DNA of 64,000 nt from Tamarix chinensis (taxonomy: Eukaryota; Streptophyta; Magnoliopsida; Caryophyllales; Tamaricaceae): the NCBI GenBank assembly GCA_030549775.1, contig CM060175.1, positions 13,600,455-13,664,454 of the forward strand, written 5' to 3'. The notes beneath the pieces were generated by a model. It was not told the DNA's origin and did not search any database. It was given only the letters and a program-made list of their open reading frames with translations. A program made the position numbers and the translations under genes. Positions within the stretch are counted from its first letter, which is position 1; each line of letters opens with the position of its first letter. Shown here piece by piece: positions 23,251 to 36,950 of the stretch.

Positions 23251-25647
23251 TGGATCCTAGTTGCTTAAGGATTTGTTCTATTGGTACGTTTGTTAGGGTT
23301 TTGAGTATCTCCATTGATGTATTTGTAGCCTATTTGAGAAATACTCAGTGAAAATCTGAAAGGTATTAGTTCTTGATATTGAAAATGTGGCCTATTACAT
23401 GGAATAAATGAAGGACAGGATCATATCCTGGTGTCCTCATTCAATGATAAGTCCTGGTAAAAATAAATATTAAATATCAAATAAATTACACTCATAGATT
23501 TTCTAATCACAAGTGCCAGTTGAAGTTTTGTCGACCTTGACGTGGTTCTTTTGTTGTATGAGTTAACTGTGGGCTATGTATCTAACGGCGAGTCTTACAA
23601 TGAGGCAGAACATGTATAGTGCCACTCTTAGTGGGCAAGGCTTGCTGTGCTTTGCCATTTAATCATTTCAAAATGTATATATGATTGACAGCATCACATG
23701 CAATGCTGAGGTTGGAATATTATGCTGCGGTAACGCCAGTTGATGCATAAGATCTCTTTTTTACCCGTATCAGAGTTGTAGGCTGACTGATGGCTTATAC
23801 TGTGGGCTTGTTATAATTCCTCAGCCTCACGTAGTCCTGTATCTTATCTGTTCTTCTGCACATTATTGGTTGTTTCGTCAATTGGCGATTCCTTGTAGTT
23901 TTTCATAATAACTGAGGAGAGTACTTTGTATTGTACGAAGTAGTAGATTTAGTGTACTGTTTCTGTTATTCATGCCTTGGCTATGCTGTTAGCGGCAAGT
24001 GCTTGGTGGTTTCTGGATTAGGAGAATTTAGAACACTGCTTAGAAGGGTCGCCTTTTCCCCTCACTCTCCTTTCCTTAATATGAACCTGGACTTGGGGGA
24101 CTCTGATCCCTTGGGTGATGAAAAGTTAATCTGCTATATATTAGTGCCCGTTTCGTAAGATTAGAGGAATTTCTTAGGAGTAAAAGAGGGAAGATGGCAT
24201 GCATATATGCTATAGCCTATATGCATTAATGGGCATTGAGCGCTGGTGCGAACTTTCGAGGACGTCTTTAGGGACCTTGAAAGATGTGCCAAAGTGGTTG
24301 AAGTTGTATTACATTGCAATAAATGAAGGAATTTTCTTTCTCGTTCCTCTGCGTGGCTGTTCCTTTATCTTTCCTCTACTAAGACGTATTTATTCTCATA
24401 ATTGATCACCACGAAGACCTATAATTAAGTTCTTACGCAACCAACGGGTGGCCTTTCACGCTGTGGTGTAACATTAGAACGATCCATTTGTGTTGGGATG
24501 AGCCGGAAGGGTTTTTTTTTTTTCAAAGATTTTTGATGTATTGTTGACTGACCGATGACTCACCCACTGGGCGTGGGGGAATTCTCAGTATCTATGGTAC
24601 TGGCTGTCCTCTGTTTATCTGTGCGTGTCCTGCAGCATTATTATTTCTTGTTCCTGCAGCTTATCATTGATTGCGTGATGAGTGGTTGAATTGAATATTT
24701 CCTGTAACAGTCATCCTTATCTTTGTTTTATTTCCCGTTTTCTTTGGTTACATTCAGTGGGCGGAGTGACCATTTGGAATTATGTTAAGAGTGAAATAAG
24801 AGTGTAATATTTAGGCAGATTGATAATCACGGACATTCTATTTTACTGTACTAACTTTTTTCTTTTCTCGCAAGTTTAGATAAAGGTCAACTTTTCTGCA
24901 TAGTAGAATGAACGCCCCGGCATATCTCTTTCCGTACAGTCCCATATTATCACCCCTTTCAACGTGTTTTTTCTGGTGGCAAGTGCTGCTTTGCTGGCCA
25001 TCGCTAAACCTTGGTCAGCCTCCATCCCTCTCCTTAACTCATTTCTTTTTCCTGTCATTTATCTGCCATTCTCCGTCCCCGGGCATTTTCTCCCTCTGTT
25101 TTTTGATGCAGTGGGAGACCCCTTAACGGACTGCTCGTGCGCCTCATTATTGCACAATGGGTCAAGGTTTAGCTCCCTCAAGTATCAAGTAGGTCCAATA
25201 GCACCTTAAGCCCCGACACAATCGTTTCTTCCCCTGCTATGCCGTCTCCGGTCTGCTGTCTTTTCCTTCTAACTGTGGCCAAGTTGTGGATGCATTTTAT
25301 GGCCATAGTTTTCACGCTGCCATGTACGAACGATCATAAATGGGTAATCAAGTGGTGGTTGAAGGTTGATGAGCTGATGGTGTGAGTTGTGGTGAAAGGT
25401 GGTGAACGATGCGTCAGATGGGGGGGGGATTTTGGTTAGGATGGGTCCAGGTGGATCTTAGGTGAATAAATCACATGATCTTGCTTTTCGTAGTAAGTAG
25501 CGATAATGATTTTACAGTCATTCAATTTCCTTTGCTGCATCAGCTTTTATGGGCGATAGGAGGTGAAACATAAAATTGGGGGTCTTAACAAGTTTACATA
25601 TTTTTATCGTGTGAACTGATTTGATAGCTTTTGGAAAAGAGTCCACG
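23251..25647. other. Low-repeat noncoding stretch
   Basis: Composition is more balanced than in the repeats around it. Frames at 23931-24158, 24199-24405 and 24908-25209 have no recognisable motifs. A gene exon or noncoding RNA cannot be excluded, but nothing supports one. Confidence 0.35.
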
Positions 25648-25655
25648 TGTGTGAT
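25648..25655. repeat. hAT target-site duplication, left copy
   Basis: TGTGTGAT. The right copy at 31595-31602 is TGTGTGTT, matching at 7 of 8 positions. Confidence 0.7.
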
Positions 25656-26554
25656 TAGAACTGATAAATGTTAGACCCGATCCAAAATTTTAAAAAAAAA
25701 TTATCTAAAATAACCTGATAAATTATAAATATAAAATATATCCGATCTAATATAATATTTGATCAAAATTTACTATGATTTGAGTAATTATTAAGTCGAA
25801 ATATATCTAAATTGACATCTGTCAAATATCTGATGTGATATGAAAAATTATAAATATAAAATAGGCTTAATTGTACTTGATGTTTATCTAAAATACAACG
25901 AAACTTAAAATCTATAAACAATAATTTTTTAATACTTCTTCTATTTTTAGGTAAAAGATAAAAACATATACATAATTTATTAGACGTGCTCAGATGATAT
26001 AAAGTAGTAGATTAATCACAGGTTGATAGCTCAAGTTAACATTTGTACTATCAAATGAGACTTCACATGGAAAAAAGCCAAAAAACTTATAAACTATTTT
26101 TTTTTGCTAATGAGATGTGAGTTGAAGTTAAATAATTTATTAATAAGTTATTATTACTACTTTACTATAATTAATTCCATCATTAATAATTTACTACTAC
26201 GAGTACTACTACTACTACTCTTATAATTTTTATATATAAGATGAAAATAATAGTACGAAGAAGAGTTATGCATCAAGAGCAGCTTTGACTTGTGCCAACA
26301 TTATTCCAAAGAAAATTCATGAAACAATACATTTACTAAAGAAAGTCAACATATGGCACATTGTACTCTATTCTTAGTTAAGTATCTATGGACGAAGATG
26401 AATTAATATACCTTAACTATAATTTTCTTTTATCAACAACAATAAAACAATCACTAACCCAAGTTGAGACAATATGCATCTTTTATATTTGACAATATCC
26501 TACAATATTATTATCAGATTTAATATGATATAGTCAAGTTTAAAAAATTTAATG

Positions 26555-26565
26555 TGTTGTTGTTG

Positions 26566-26610
<45 letters not shown>
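26555..26610. repeat. (GTT)n(ATT)n microsatellite
   Basis: Five GTT-type triplets are followed by about thirteen ATT triplets, inside the hAT element. Confidence 0.85.
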
Positions 26611-26614
<4 letters not shown>

Positions 26615-28300
26615 ACATTTAATTACAATTATTGCTATTGCTATTGTTGTTGTCATTATAATAATTTTTGTTATTAACTTTATTATTATTATTAAAATTC
26701 TATTATTATAATATGACCAATTCATTATCAATGGTCAATATAAGCCCATATTATACAAGGACCACATGAGATATGAATATAACATAAAATTAAAATAATA
26801 CTCAAATTAAACGTAATTCATCTTATAAATGATTTACAAGTTATAGATTAAAATAAAAAAGTAAATAATTTAATTGAAAAGTCTTTTAAATTTGAGATGT
26901 TGATCACAAATTCACAATACCTCCAAAGATAAAATAATGGCAAAACAATTCTAAGGGTCTAAATATCATATAATCAAACTCAAAGAATAAAATAAACCAA
27001 AATAACCAAGTTTGAAATAATTAGGCCTAATACATAATGAAATGGGGAAAAAAATGATACATACATGATAAAAAATTTAAAATGACCCAATCCACCCTGA
27101 AAAGTAGAATAATCCACACTTATTCAAACCCGACTCATATATGAACCAAAAGTAAAATAATTTAAATTTACTTGAATCCTAACCCATTTGTTCTCAACTT
27201 GATCCAAATTGATATAATAGAATGACTTAATATTATCTTACTGTAATGATATCCAAATCAAATCCAATCCAGTAAAATCATAGTATTAAAAACCAAAATA
27301 GATCAGTAAACCGGTCACATACTTGATCTAGATACCATATTAAACCTATTTCGCAAGAAAATTGGTAGAAATGTAAAAAGTCAGTCCTTTTTTTTTCAAA
27401 AAAAGTAGGAACCACTAGTTTAATTATGAACCAAATTGGTTTTGTCAATATGCCCATATAAATGTAAAATAAATCTTCTTTTAACTATAGTGTAGGTGTC
27501 ATTTCACTCAACACTAATAATGTATTACTAACTTTACCTAAATCGCTTCACCATGTCGTTGTCAGTTGTCCATTCCATTTTAGATGTGTGTTGCATGGCT
27601 AAGGAGGTTGGAACTTGAGTAACTTTATCCCTCCATCACCATCTTTAACTCCTTAACCTCGTTTGTAATTCTTCAATGGTGTCACTTGGTGTAATAGGAT
27701 CTTCATGCATTTTGCATTTGCTAGCTTAAACACATTATCTTTAGGGGTAACCATCATATTCAATCTTTGTTGATTTTGCAAACTCCATCGTCACCCATTT
27801 TTCAATCTCCACTAATTTTGCAAACAAAACTATTTTCCGTCAATCTCATGTCAGTGATTTTTGTCTTATTATTATTATCTAATTTTGAACTAAGCTCCAT
27901 CATCTCAAAGATCTTGTTTAATCTTGGTTGTATAGTAAATTTATACATATTTTAATTCTTTGTTAGTGTTTATGCTTTGAACTTGTGATGAGTATATTTC
28001 TTGTTGTAGTTTATGCTTTGAAATGTATTTGAAACTCAATTGTAGGAGACTAGGGGTAGTGTTATAGATCAATTGTGTACTTGATTTGCTTGACCATCGA
28101 TTGTAAGGGTAGTGTTTACAGTGACCTAATTTGTATTTGATACTAATAATGTGTATCTTAAGTTTGGTTTTGAATATTTAGTTTGTAACTTGTGATAATA
28201 CACTTACCTATTTTTACATTTGCTATCGTTAATATAAATTTTTAATTTGGGTTCTAGACATTTAGTTTTCAAGTTATAATTTATTTTTAATTTCTTAAAG

Positions 28301-31110
28301 ATGTATACGAAGGCTAGTAATACTGGTTTTATGTCAAATTCTTCTCAAAGTGCTTTTAGGGGAAAGAAGGATGTGGCGTTGCATCATTGTAGGTAGGTTG
28401 AGGATGCTAAAAAAGAAAAAAAATTTATAATGCTTGTATTATTCTAAACTTCTTTATGAGGGTGGAATCTAGCATGCCAAAAAATATTTAAATAGTGTTA
28501 AAGGTCAAATATAGAAGTGTAAAAAAATTCATCTTAAAGTAGGTTTTGAGATGAATCAAAGTATTGAAGAATTTGGTAGCCAAAAAAGGAAGACACATGA
28601 GTTTTTGCTTGAAGATAACCAATATTGTTCGATAGAATTTCCTTCACATCAATTCATTAAAGAGCCATCATTGACACCCCTGCCTAGGGTAACTAGTACT
28701 TTTATATTAGGAGATAAGTCAAGGGAATCAAAAAAGGGAAAACAACATACTATAGGGCATCGTTTCATGCCAAGAATACTTAGATGTGCAAAATTAACAC
28801 TCAAAAGTGTTTTACAAAGTAAAGGTGTTATTAAGAAAGTTGATATTATCATTTCTAAATGGATGGGTGATTCATGTATCCCATTTAATCTTACAAGTTA
28901 TGTTTATTATCTGCTTTTTATTGATGGTATAACTCACATTGTTCTTGGTTATAAGGGTCCAAATGTTCATACTCTTACTTGTTACTTGTTAGTGAAAAAT
29001 GTTGAAGAGGTGAAGAATTATGTTGAGACATTTTGTTTTATTTTTCATGGAAGGAAAATAGTTGTATTATTATGGTAGATGGATGAACAGATCATCATAA
29101 TCTAAATTTGATTAACTTATAGCTTATTGTCCAAAGGTTATTACGTTTTTAAAGCGTATTATGCTTTTAAAGCTTCTAAAATTGTTGAGTTGTTACATAA
29201 GTTATTTAGTGCTTGTTTGGTATAAGGGTAATAGAGGTGAAAAAATTACCCCCATATTTTATATATTTTATATAATTTATTCAAAATTAAATATTTTTAT
29301 TTTAATGAATACCCATTTTAGATCTTAATTTGATCTAAAATGGGTATTTTATTAAAAATATATTTATTATTATTAAATACTTAATATAAAAGACATAAAT
29401 TAGGGGAAAATTTTTTCCACCTCTATTACCCCTATACCAACCAATCCCTTAGGGATATTTTTCTCTATATTAGTGCTAAAAATGTTGTGCATATGGTAAT
29501 TGTCAATGCTACAAATTATGTCGATACTAGAAAGTTGTTGGAACGTGAGTTTAAGTTACCTTTTTTTTTTAATTTCTTTGTGCTACACACTGTGTTAATT
29601 TGATACTGTAAGATATAGGTAAGTTAGATGAGGTGGAAGATATGGTAAAATATGCCTATAATATAACTAAGTAGATTTATAACCATTGCTACGAATTACA
29701 TTTGATGAGGAAGTTCACAGAAAGAAGAGAGATCATTTATCTAGCTCCTACTTAATTTGCTACTAATTTTGCTGCTTTGCAAATTATCATGAAACATAAT
29801 GATACTTTTAAGACAATGGTTGTGTCTAGAGAGTGGACCTCTTGTACTTATGTTAAAGATAAAGAAGGTAAGAAGTATGTGCAAATGTGTTGGATACCAA
29901 GTTTTGGAATGAGTGTCTTGCAATTATGCAACTCACCAAACTTCTTGTAGGTATTTTGTGATTGGTGGATAGCAAAGAGAAACCATGTATTGGTTATTTG
30001 TATCAGACCTTTCACGAGACTAGAGATGATATGGTTTATATATTTCAAAGGAGAAAGAAAATGGTAGAGCCTTATATTTAGATTATTTCTTTTCGTTGAG
30101 ATAATCACCTCTCAAGAGATTTACATGTCGTTAGTGATTGGTTGACTCCTCATTTTTAATACTCATCTAAAAATTCTAAGCATTAAAGTACAATGTATTT
30201 TGTTATTGATGTTATTGAGAGATATATTAATGGGAACTTCAAATTGAGATCAAAATTAACAAGGGATATGAGTTCTTTTAGAAAAGAAAAAGGTCATTTT
30301 TGAAGATGGTCTATTGTATAAGTTTACTGTATTTTTACTCCAAGTATAACTTTGATAATTATTTTAAATTAGTATTAACATTTTATATCTAATTACAATT
30401 TTTTAGGTTGATTTTGTAGATGAATGCTAGGCAATGTATGGGTGTAGTGTTCCAAATATGCAAAATCTTGCCATTTATGTTTTGAGCCAAACTTTTAGTA
30501 CTTTGGGTTGTGAAAGAAATTGAAGCATAGTTGAGCATATCCATTCAAAGAAAATAAATAAACTTGAGCATCAAAGACACAATGATTTAGTATTTGTACA
30601 CACTAACTTGAGGTTGAAATAAAGGTATGATTCTAGTTTGATGTTGTCATTATTATTGTAAAACATGTATAAAGTTATCATTTTGATTTGATAATATTAC
30701 TAAGGTTTATAAATGTAGGAATTGATTTAAAACAAGTTATGGTCCAATTAATTTTGAAGAGTTTGATACAAATGGCTCTTGAATTCTTATGGACAATCCA
30801 TCTTGGTTGAATAATTAAAAGCGTGAGTTACTAAGAGATGGATTAGCTTATTTACTATTTAAGACATACCTAGTGAGGTTATGATGCTTATAACCTTTTA
30901 TTACTTATATAGATTGATATAAGGATTTATTCATGTTAAGAAATGATTAAGCTTTTATCCTTATTATGTTTTTGTAGATGTATTGGATAATGTTGATGGA
31001 AGTGCAGATGATGAATTTGGTGGAGAAAGTGGGAGTAATGATGAAGATAACCGTTTGTATGAAAATTTAACTCGTATATTTTTCTTATGGGGTAGTGGGT
31101 ATGAATAATC
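28301..31110 (+). pseudogene. hAT transposase pseudogene (BED, DUF659, hATC)
   Basis: The N-terminal part (28301-28550) reads as a BED zinc finger with stops, a frame change, and the second Cys and the His replaced by Tyr. An open stretch of 175 codons (28551-29078) carries the DUF659 signature: KWMGDSCIPFN, then GYKGPNVHT and VEEVKNYVETF. After the MITE the frame resumes with VVHMVIVNATNYVDTRKLLE (29490-29555), where the family has an NA(S/T)NY motif; the preceding catalytic-type Asp is replaced. The hATC dimerisation region is clear at 30470-30622 (SQTFSTLGCERN, then LEHQRHNDLVFVHTNLRL), with a stop after CERN. An acidic tail follows at 30980-31080. Several stops and frame changes make it non-functional. 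The enzyme would have acted in the nucleus on the TAGAG ends. Confidence 0.85.
29209..29448. mobile_element. Tourist-like (PIF/Harbinger) MITE, copy 2, 240 bp
   Basis: TTA at 29206-29208 and 29449-29451 flank ends that read inward GTGCTTGTTTGGTATAAG and GGGATTGGTTGGTATAGG. Length and central 17-bp stem are the same as in copy 1 at 18509-18748, and most of the interior is identical by eye. It sits inside the hAT transposase pseudogene. Confidence 0.85.
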
Positions 31111-31602
31111 CATGGAATTAGATGAATATTTATTTGATTGAGATGATTGCTTTATCTAATTGAATTATAGCTTTTGAACCTATGCCATTATTGTAAGGAA
31201 CTTGATGTTGGACCATGTTATTTTATGATCATATTTGAATATGTAAGATAAGTTGATATTGAATTTTGTTATTTTGTGACTTTATATGAATATGAAAATG
31301 GCCTTTTGATGATAAAATGTACTATTTTGTGATCAATCATATATAAATATTAAATCATATTATTAAAAAAATTATGAGTAGATTTGGTTATATCTAGTGA
31401 ATTAGTTGAGCCACTGGTTTGACTTGTTTGAACAATTAGTCTAACCATTGAACCTATGAACAAGTATCCTGAACTTTTCAATGACTGATCCAGTTGTTAA
31501 AATTACAATGATCCAAGTTTATCAAAAATGAGGTGATCTAATCATGATATAAATTGATTTAAAACTAATTCATCCTATCTGATTGCCAACTCTATGTGTG
31601 TT

Positions 31603-32450
31603 AGTTTAGATCGCACATATATGAGTGAGATATGTCAAATATTTAGACCTTTTGAGAACTTATTTGTTGTAGTGAGAGCAAGGGGGAATTATTTTTTAGC
31701 TGGCCAAGCATGTGACATGAAAGACCGATGACATTAGTTGGAATTTTGATAAAGATTTTCCTATAGTGACCATGAGATTGAGAAACTTCTACAATGAGTC
31801 TTTTATAAAGGGTATTTTGTATGAAATTTTAGCTTAGTAGCTAAACATGGTTCAATTATTAACAATGTAATGAATTTAATTGCTAGTAAGTGATTTTATG
31901 TTCCTTTGTCCTCCCCATGAGTATATTTCATAAAAATAATTTTCATTCATTTTATAATTTTTTAGTTCAGATTAGATTTGGGTTTATTTTTTTTAGGTTG
32001 ATTCATTTCAGTTTAGTTTATTGTTTTTCATTAGATGTAGTTGAGTCATCTTAGTTTTTGAGCAATTTTGGATTATTTTTATTTCCTAGATTTGAGTGTA
32101 GAGTTAGATATATTTAGGGTTGAGTTTATATAATAACTCATATATAACAAGTGTTTTTGTATTATATTTAAAAAAATTAATTAAAAATTGAATTAGGAGA
32201 ATGTTGTTCAAACTAATGAACAAATTAACTAATATAACAGATCAATTGACTGGTTATTTGTGTATTTATTTTGATATTCCAAAAGAGCTAATCAATTGGT
32301 CAACCAAATCAATTGGTCAATTATATTGGAAACATAATATTTGTTGTGTTTTTAACTTAAATACCTTATAATACTTCACTTTGAATTGAAAATATATTAT
32401 ACTTTGTTTATAAATAATTTTTAGTGAGTTTTAAACTCTTACTGCAAACC
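31603..32450. other. Unassigned AT-rich sequence with a few CCAATCGACTGG-type words
   Basis: No gene is seen. About 32215-32330 has ACTAATATAACAGATCAATT and CAATTGGTCAACCAAATC words of the short dispersed repeat. The 31950-32150 part shares the GATTTGGGTTTA/GGTTGA composition of hAT subterminal regions, without a visible end. Confidence 0.35.
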
Positions 32451-35060
32451 AATTTTCAACTTTAACTTGCCTAAAATGATTCCCACACCCTTAGAGAAAA
32501 ATTTCTTTTCTTTTTCTTTTCTCTCTCTTTTGTTTTACCTTTTTGCACTTTCTTTTGATTTCCTCCTACTTGTCCCCCCTTTTTGTTAAATTGTATATCC
32601 AATATGCAACCTAAAATCCCACTTTTTTTCTCCCTTATTCAACTAGTTAAAGAATCTCCAAACCCCTTGGTGTTGTCCTACACCCCTCTCCCACATTTGT
32701 GCACTTTTTTCTGCAATACTTCAAATTTTAGACAAACCTAATCCCAAGTAATTAATATTTTACCCAAATTCTAATCTAAAAAAATGATATTTCTACCTTA
32801 CTCTAACTTCTTAATCCCGATTCTTAACTTCAACCTAATCCTTAGTTCAATTATTAACTTTTTTTAACCTAAACTTAACCCAGATGGTTGTTAATTAATT
32901 TTTTTTATAATACGCTAACTTAAATTATTTTAACCTAAATCTAACTTTAAACCCACACTTATTGTTATTTTTCCCTTTTCCCTTTTTCTCTTCCTTTTTG
33001 TTCCCCGCCTGCCAATCCCCTTTTCCGTTTCTTATCCTTTCCTTCTTGTGTGAAACATTTCCTTATAGACATGCCTCTGCCATACCATCATCTACACACT
33101 ACCCGCATCAACGCATCATCTCCTATACCCTATGCTAATGGTTTTTTTGAAAATATTTCTCCATCACCTTATGTGTGCATGTGTATATATACAATACATT
33201 CAATGCCCCCAACAACCTCCCTTCTCTATCTATTCTCTATTGAAAAACTAGACCACCAAACACAACCTTCTTCCCTCCCTCTCCCTACTTCTCTCTGTCA
33301 CCAAAAACCACCACCGACCACCCTTGACACACCTCTCTCCTTTACATAGGAAACTCCCACAAAAACCATACCCATATGACCGATAACTTCCACCAAAACA
33401 CCCACACCACCTTTGAAAAAAAAAACTCCCTTTTTTCTCTACCATCCACTACCTTCAGCATCCTTCACTATTCCTACCCATACCATTAGCCACATATTCC
33501 ATTCTCTACCTCTTCATTTGGTAAAAAATTACCACAACACCCCACCTCCAGTTGGCACTAACCACCGAACCACATCTTCACCATTTAGCCATTTCCACCT
33601 TGGCACAACACCCTCATTTGACCAAACCCACCATTCCCCTTTCTTGAGCACCGGCCTCCTCTACAATTACTCACCCCTATAAGTGACATAAATTGTTATT
33701 GCTACCCCTAGTTTGGCAACCTCAATAGTTATTCCCTCTTTTGTTACATAAAATATTACTAACCGCACCTTCGAGCCTTATTTTAGTTTTTATTCAATAC
33801 ATACATCATTATTTTGAATAAATTTTCATTAGTCATATCATTATGTTATAATGGTGTTTTATTATTGTTTCTTAGTTCATTTTTTGGAGGTTTTGAAGAA
33901 GGTGGGATATGATATGTGCAAGCCTTTTTCTATAAGGATACTAGGTGCACTTAGGGTTTTGTGATAAATGCCTTGCATGATTGGTTTAATATCATTTATT
34001 ATTAATATGTTTTTAATATCATGTTTTTAATGCCATCATATGAGAAGCTGATACTATATGATGAAAGGGAAGTAAGTTGAGAATTATGCGATATCATTAT
34101 AGTAATATATATATTGGAAAACCTAAGAGATTTGGTATAATATATGGTATAGTATTGTAGGTTTAAAAATTATGATAAGTAGGAAATAAATATGATTAAG
34201 ATGTATGAGGATAAATGGAGGATTTGAAAGTATTGATACTGAATATATAAGGTTTTCATAAAATAAGGGCTTTTGGTCACCTATAAGGGTATTTTGGTAA
34301 ATATATATTTAATATATAAATTTTGGCATTTTAAGTTTTTAGGAGATATAAAAAATAATAATAATATTATGTGAAATATTTGGAGTAAATAATAATTTCA
34401 TAGGCTCTAAAAATGAGGAAAATTGCTTAATTTTGGAGCAATAACCCTAAATTAGTGATGATATTATTGCATCTGCAAAACGTTAGAGTTAGACCACAAT
34501 TTTTGGATATGTTATTAATAATGGTATTTTAGAATAAATATTGAATTTGGTAACCATATTAGGTTGATAGGAAAAGTTATGATGTACTTGTAAAATTAGG
34601 GTTTTATAAGTTTCGTGAATAACTACTTTTGAGGTAGGGGTATTATTTCATGTGTAATAATTTAGAGTTAGGTATTTATCTTCGAGTATGTTAATAATAT
34701 TTAATTTGGTAGGCACAAGAATAATAGAGAATAAGTTATGCCTAAAATATGAAATTAGGATTTCTTAAGAAGCATATGGATCTAAACCCTTGAGGATGAC
34801 CTAGTTATCTATGTGATTGTCTTTTACTTAATTCAATTTTTTTTGTGACTATAAAAACAATTATGAATAATATATTAATCATTCAAAGTGAAAGATCACG
34901 ACAGTCAAGTCGAGGTATTTTATGGGTCTATTCCACCGGATGATAATAGTGGCTCGGGTGCATTTTTCCATGAGAGGATGGTTTTTTAAGCTAGATTTGT
35001 GCCAATTACGGTATAACACCCATGGTATTATGCTTATACTGTAAATGATTTTTTTCTTAG
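32450..35060 (+). mobile_element. Diverged giant LTR copy (plus strand)
   Basis: A CT-rich stretch (32480-33690) with open low-complexity frames is followed by AAGGGTATTTTGGTAAAT (34285), AAAGTGAAAGATCACGACAG (34887) and a CCACCGGATGATAATAGTGG unit (34937), in the same order as in the complete LTRs. Neither end can be placed confidently. A TTTGTTACA word at 35075-35083 may be the 3' end. Confidence 0.55.
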
Positions 35061-35084
35061 TAGTAAAATATGGTTTGTTACATT

Positions 35085-36150
35085 TCTCCTCTATACTCAT
35101 GTGTCTTATACCCTTTTTGTTCCCTTGCCTTTTCATGCTTGACCAAGCCCATTCTCCCTTTCTTTTATGCTTAGCTAGACCTTAGGAAACCACTTGTAGC
35201 CTTCTCTTTCTCCCTTTGCAAGACCTCCAAGTGGTATCCCTCTCTTAAGCCTCTTTTTCCTAGAGAAGAGGTTATTCTCCTTCCACTCCCTCCTACTCCT
35301 TATTTTACATGCATTTCAACCCTAAATGTTTTGCTAAATAATTTTCTCTACTTTTTAATAGGTGATCAAGAATATTAGATGTTGATGTCCATTGTGGTTT
35401 GGCTTTATTTACTTGAAGATATTTCATTAGGAAAATTTAGCTAGACCTTATAGATGTAGAATGATGCATTAGGTGTTATTATCATTTCAAGCATGAATGC
35501 GTGGTTAAATTTCTATTTAAGAGCATGTTTGAGTGATTGAAGCATGAAGATGACCATAGGAGCATAATTGGTTTTAGCTGATTTGTATCAGAGAATTATG
35601 GGTTTGAATGTGACATGATTTATATGTGGATTGGTCGTTAGATGTTGGAATTTTATATTGTGTATGTTAGGAAGCAATTTTAGAATAATTCTTAGAGTAT
35701 CGTTATTTTTTGTTTGATTTTGGAAAGCATGAAAAAATTATTTGTGTGATGTCTAGGAAAACTAGTTGACTAGTCTCCTAGTTAAGTGGTTATATACATA
35801 TTTTGGATGTTTAGACTTGACCTAGATAAGTCAATCAATTAAATCATATTAATCAAATGGTGAGACCAGTTAATTTTTTGGCCAAACCAATTGGCTAGTT
35901 CATTATTGTTCATTGTATTCTTGTGGTTTTTTCCTAGACTATTCCTTTAATTTATGGGATCATTCCACAATGTTGCTTGTAAATTTTGAGATATTTTTAG
36001 TAGGTTAACCTTTAGAGATGAATTTCTTTTTTGACCTTTTACTTCTTATAATAATGATTAAAATGGCAATATATGGTTAAAGTATGACTATGTTGGATGA
36101 GTAAAGTGGCAGGCCTTCATAAAATATTCATAATTAAAGTGGAAGATTGT
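35085..36150 (+). mobile_element. Further LTR fragment
   Basis: A CT-rich start (35085-35310), an AATAGGTGATCAAGAATATTAG block, CCAATCGACTGG-type words at 35755-35905 and AATTAAAGTGGAAGATTG at 36133 fit a shortened LTR copy. It breaks off where LINE-like sequence begins. Confidence 0.4.
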
Positions 36151-36169
36151 GATATTTTATTATGCCTTC

Positions 36170-36950
36170 TACAACATCATGGAATCTTCCCAAATTTTTG
36201 GAATTGAGAGGTACCTTTCGGATCTACTTTGCCAATATTAAAAAAATTACTCAAGGCACAAACTACAACAGCTCTAGATTTTATGATTTGATCTAGATTC
36301 AAGCCGTGCAAGCATCTTGAACTAAGCTTGTTTGGAATCCCCTTACCTTGGCAAGAAATCAACTTCACTTTTGAAATGTGTTTAGGAGCACTTATTCACC
36401 AAATATAGGATGACATGTAAAGCGATCCAATAATCACTTGTTTGTAGTTTATGTAATGTTGATAATGAAACCCACAACCATTTATTCTATACCTTTTATT
36501 TCTCCTCCTATATTTGGAATTATATTTCCTTAAGCATGGGTAATACCCATGCCACCTCACAGTGGAGAAAAAATATTGCATTGGCTTCATAAAGGTGGTT
36601 AAGGACACATAAGACACAATCACACCCTAAGAGAAATTTTTATCACTTGTATGTATCATATTTGGAAGGAATGTAATCAACGTATTTTTAGTCACCACAC
36701 GTGAATCTCTTAGCCTATCATTCAGTACAATGTCATGAAGCTAGCTACTTGGATTGACTCACTATCATCTAGTACCTCTTTTTATCACATAATGGGCTTA
36801 GTGAACTAGATTATAGTTTAACTTCTTGTTTTGGTGCTTTCTAAGCTTTTAAGTTTTTACTAAACTAACCTTGTTTCTTATCTATCCCATTACATGTACC
36901 CCCAAAAAATTTATACCTAGTTATTTTTCTTACTTATAATAAGAAACTTT
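36170..36950 (+). pseudogene. LINE reverse-transcriptase 3' end remnant
   Basis: At 36627-36698 the plus strand encodes LREIFITCMYHIWKEC followed by NQRIFS. This is the (A)xxYHIWxERNxRIF motif typical of the C-terminal zf-RVT region of plant non-LTR retrotransposons. Upstream, the same frame (from 36549) holds MPPHSGEKILHWLHKGG before a stop. The following 250 bp are T/A-rich with no clear poly(A) tail. The rest of the element is absent. The call rests mainly on one motif. Confidence 0.5.

Larger units (their letters stand above)
25656..31594 (+). mobile_element. hAT transposon with degenerate transposase (5939 bp)
   Basis: The left end TAGAACTGATAAATG and the right end (inward TAGAGTTGGCAATCAG) match the ends of the element at 8186-13128. 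The flanking duplications agree at 7 of 8 positions. Subterminal GACCCGATCC/GATCCAA words recur. A dead BED-DUF659-hATC transposase occupies about 28301-31110 on the plus strand, interrupted by a MITE at 29209-29448. The left 1.7 kb contains a block (26700-27080) similar to 12420-12830 of the other hAT element. Confidence 0.85.

Noticed and set aside
23735..23800. Possible C/D-box snoRNA (TGATGCA ... CTGA)
   Set aside because: The boxes are short and common by chance. No terminal stem or clear guide element was seen.
24876..25209. Overlapping frames on both strands near 25 kb
   Set aside because: No motif, no codon bias and no splice context that I could defend as a gene.
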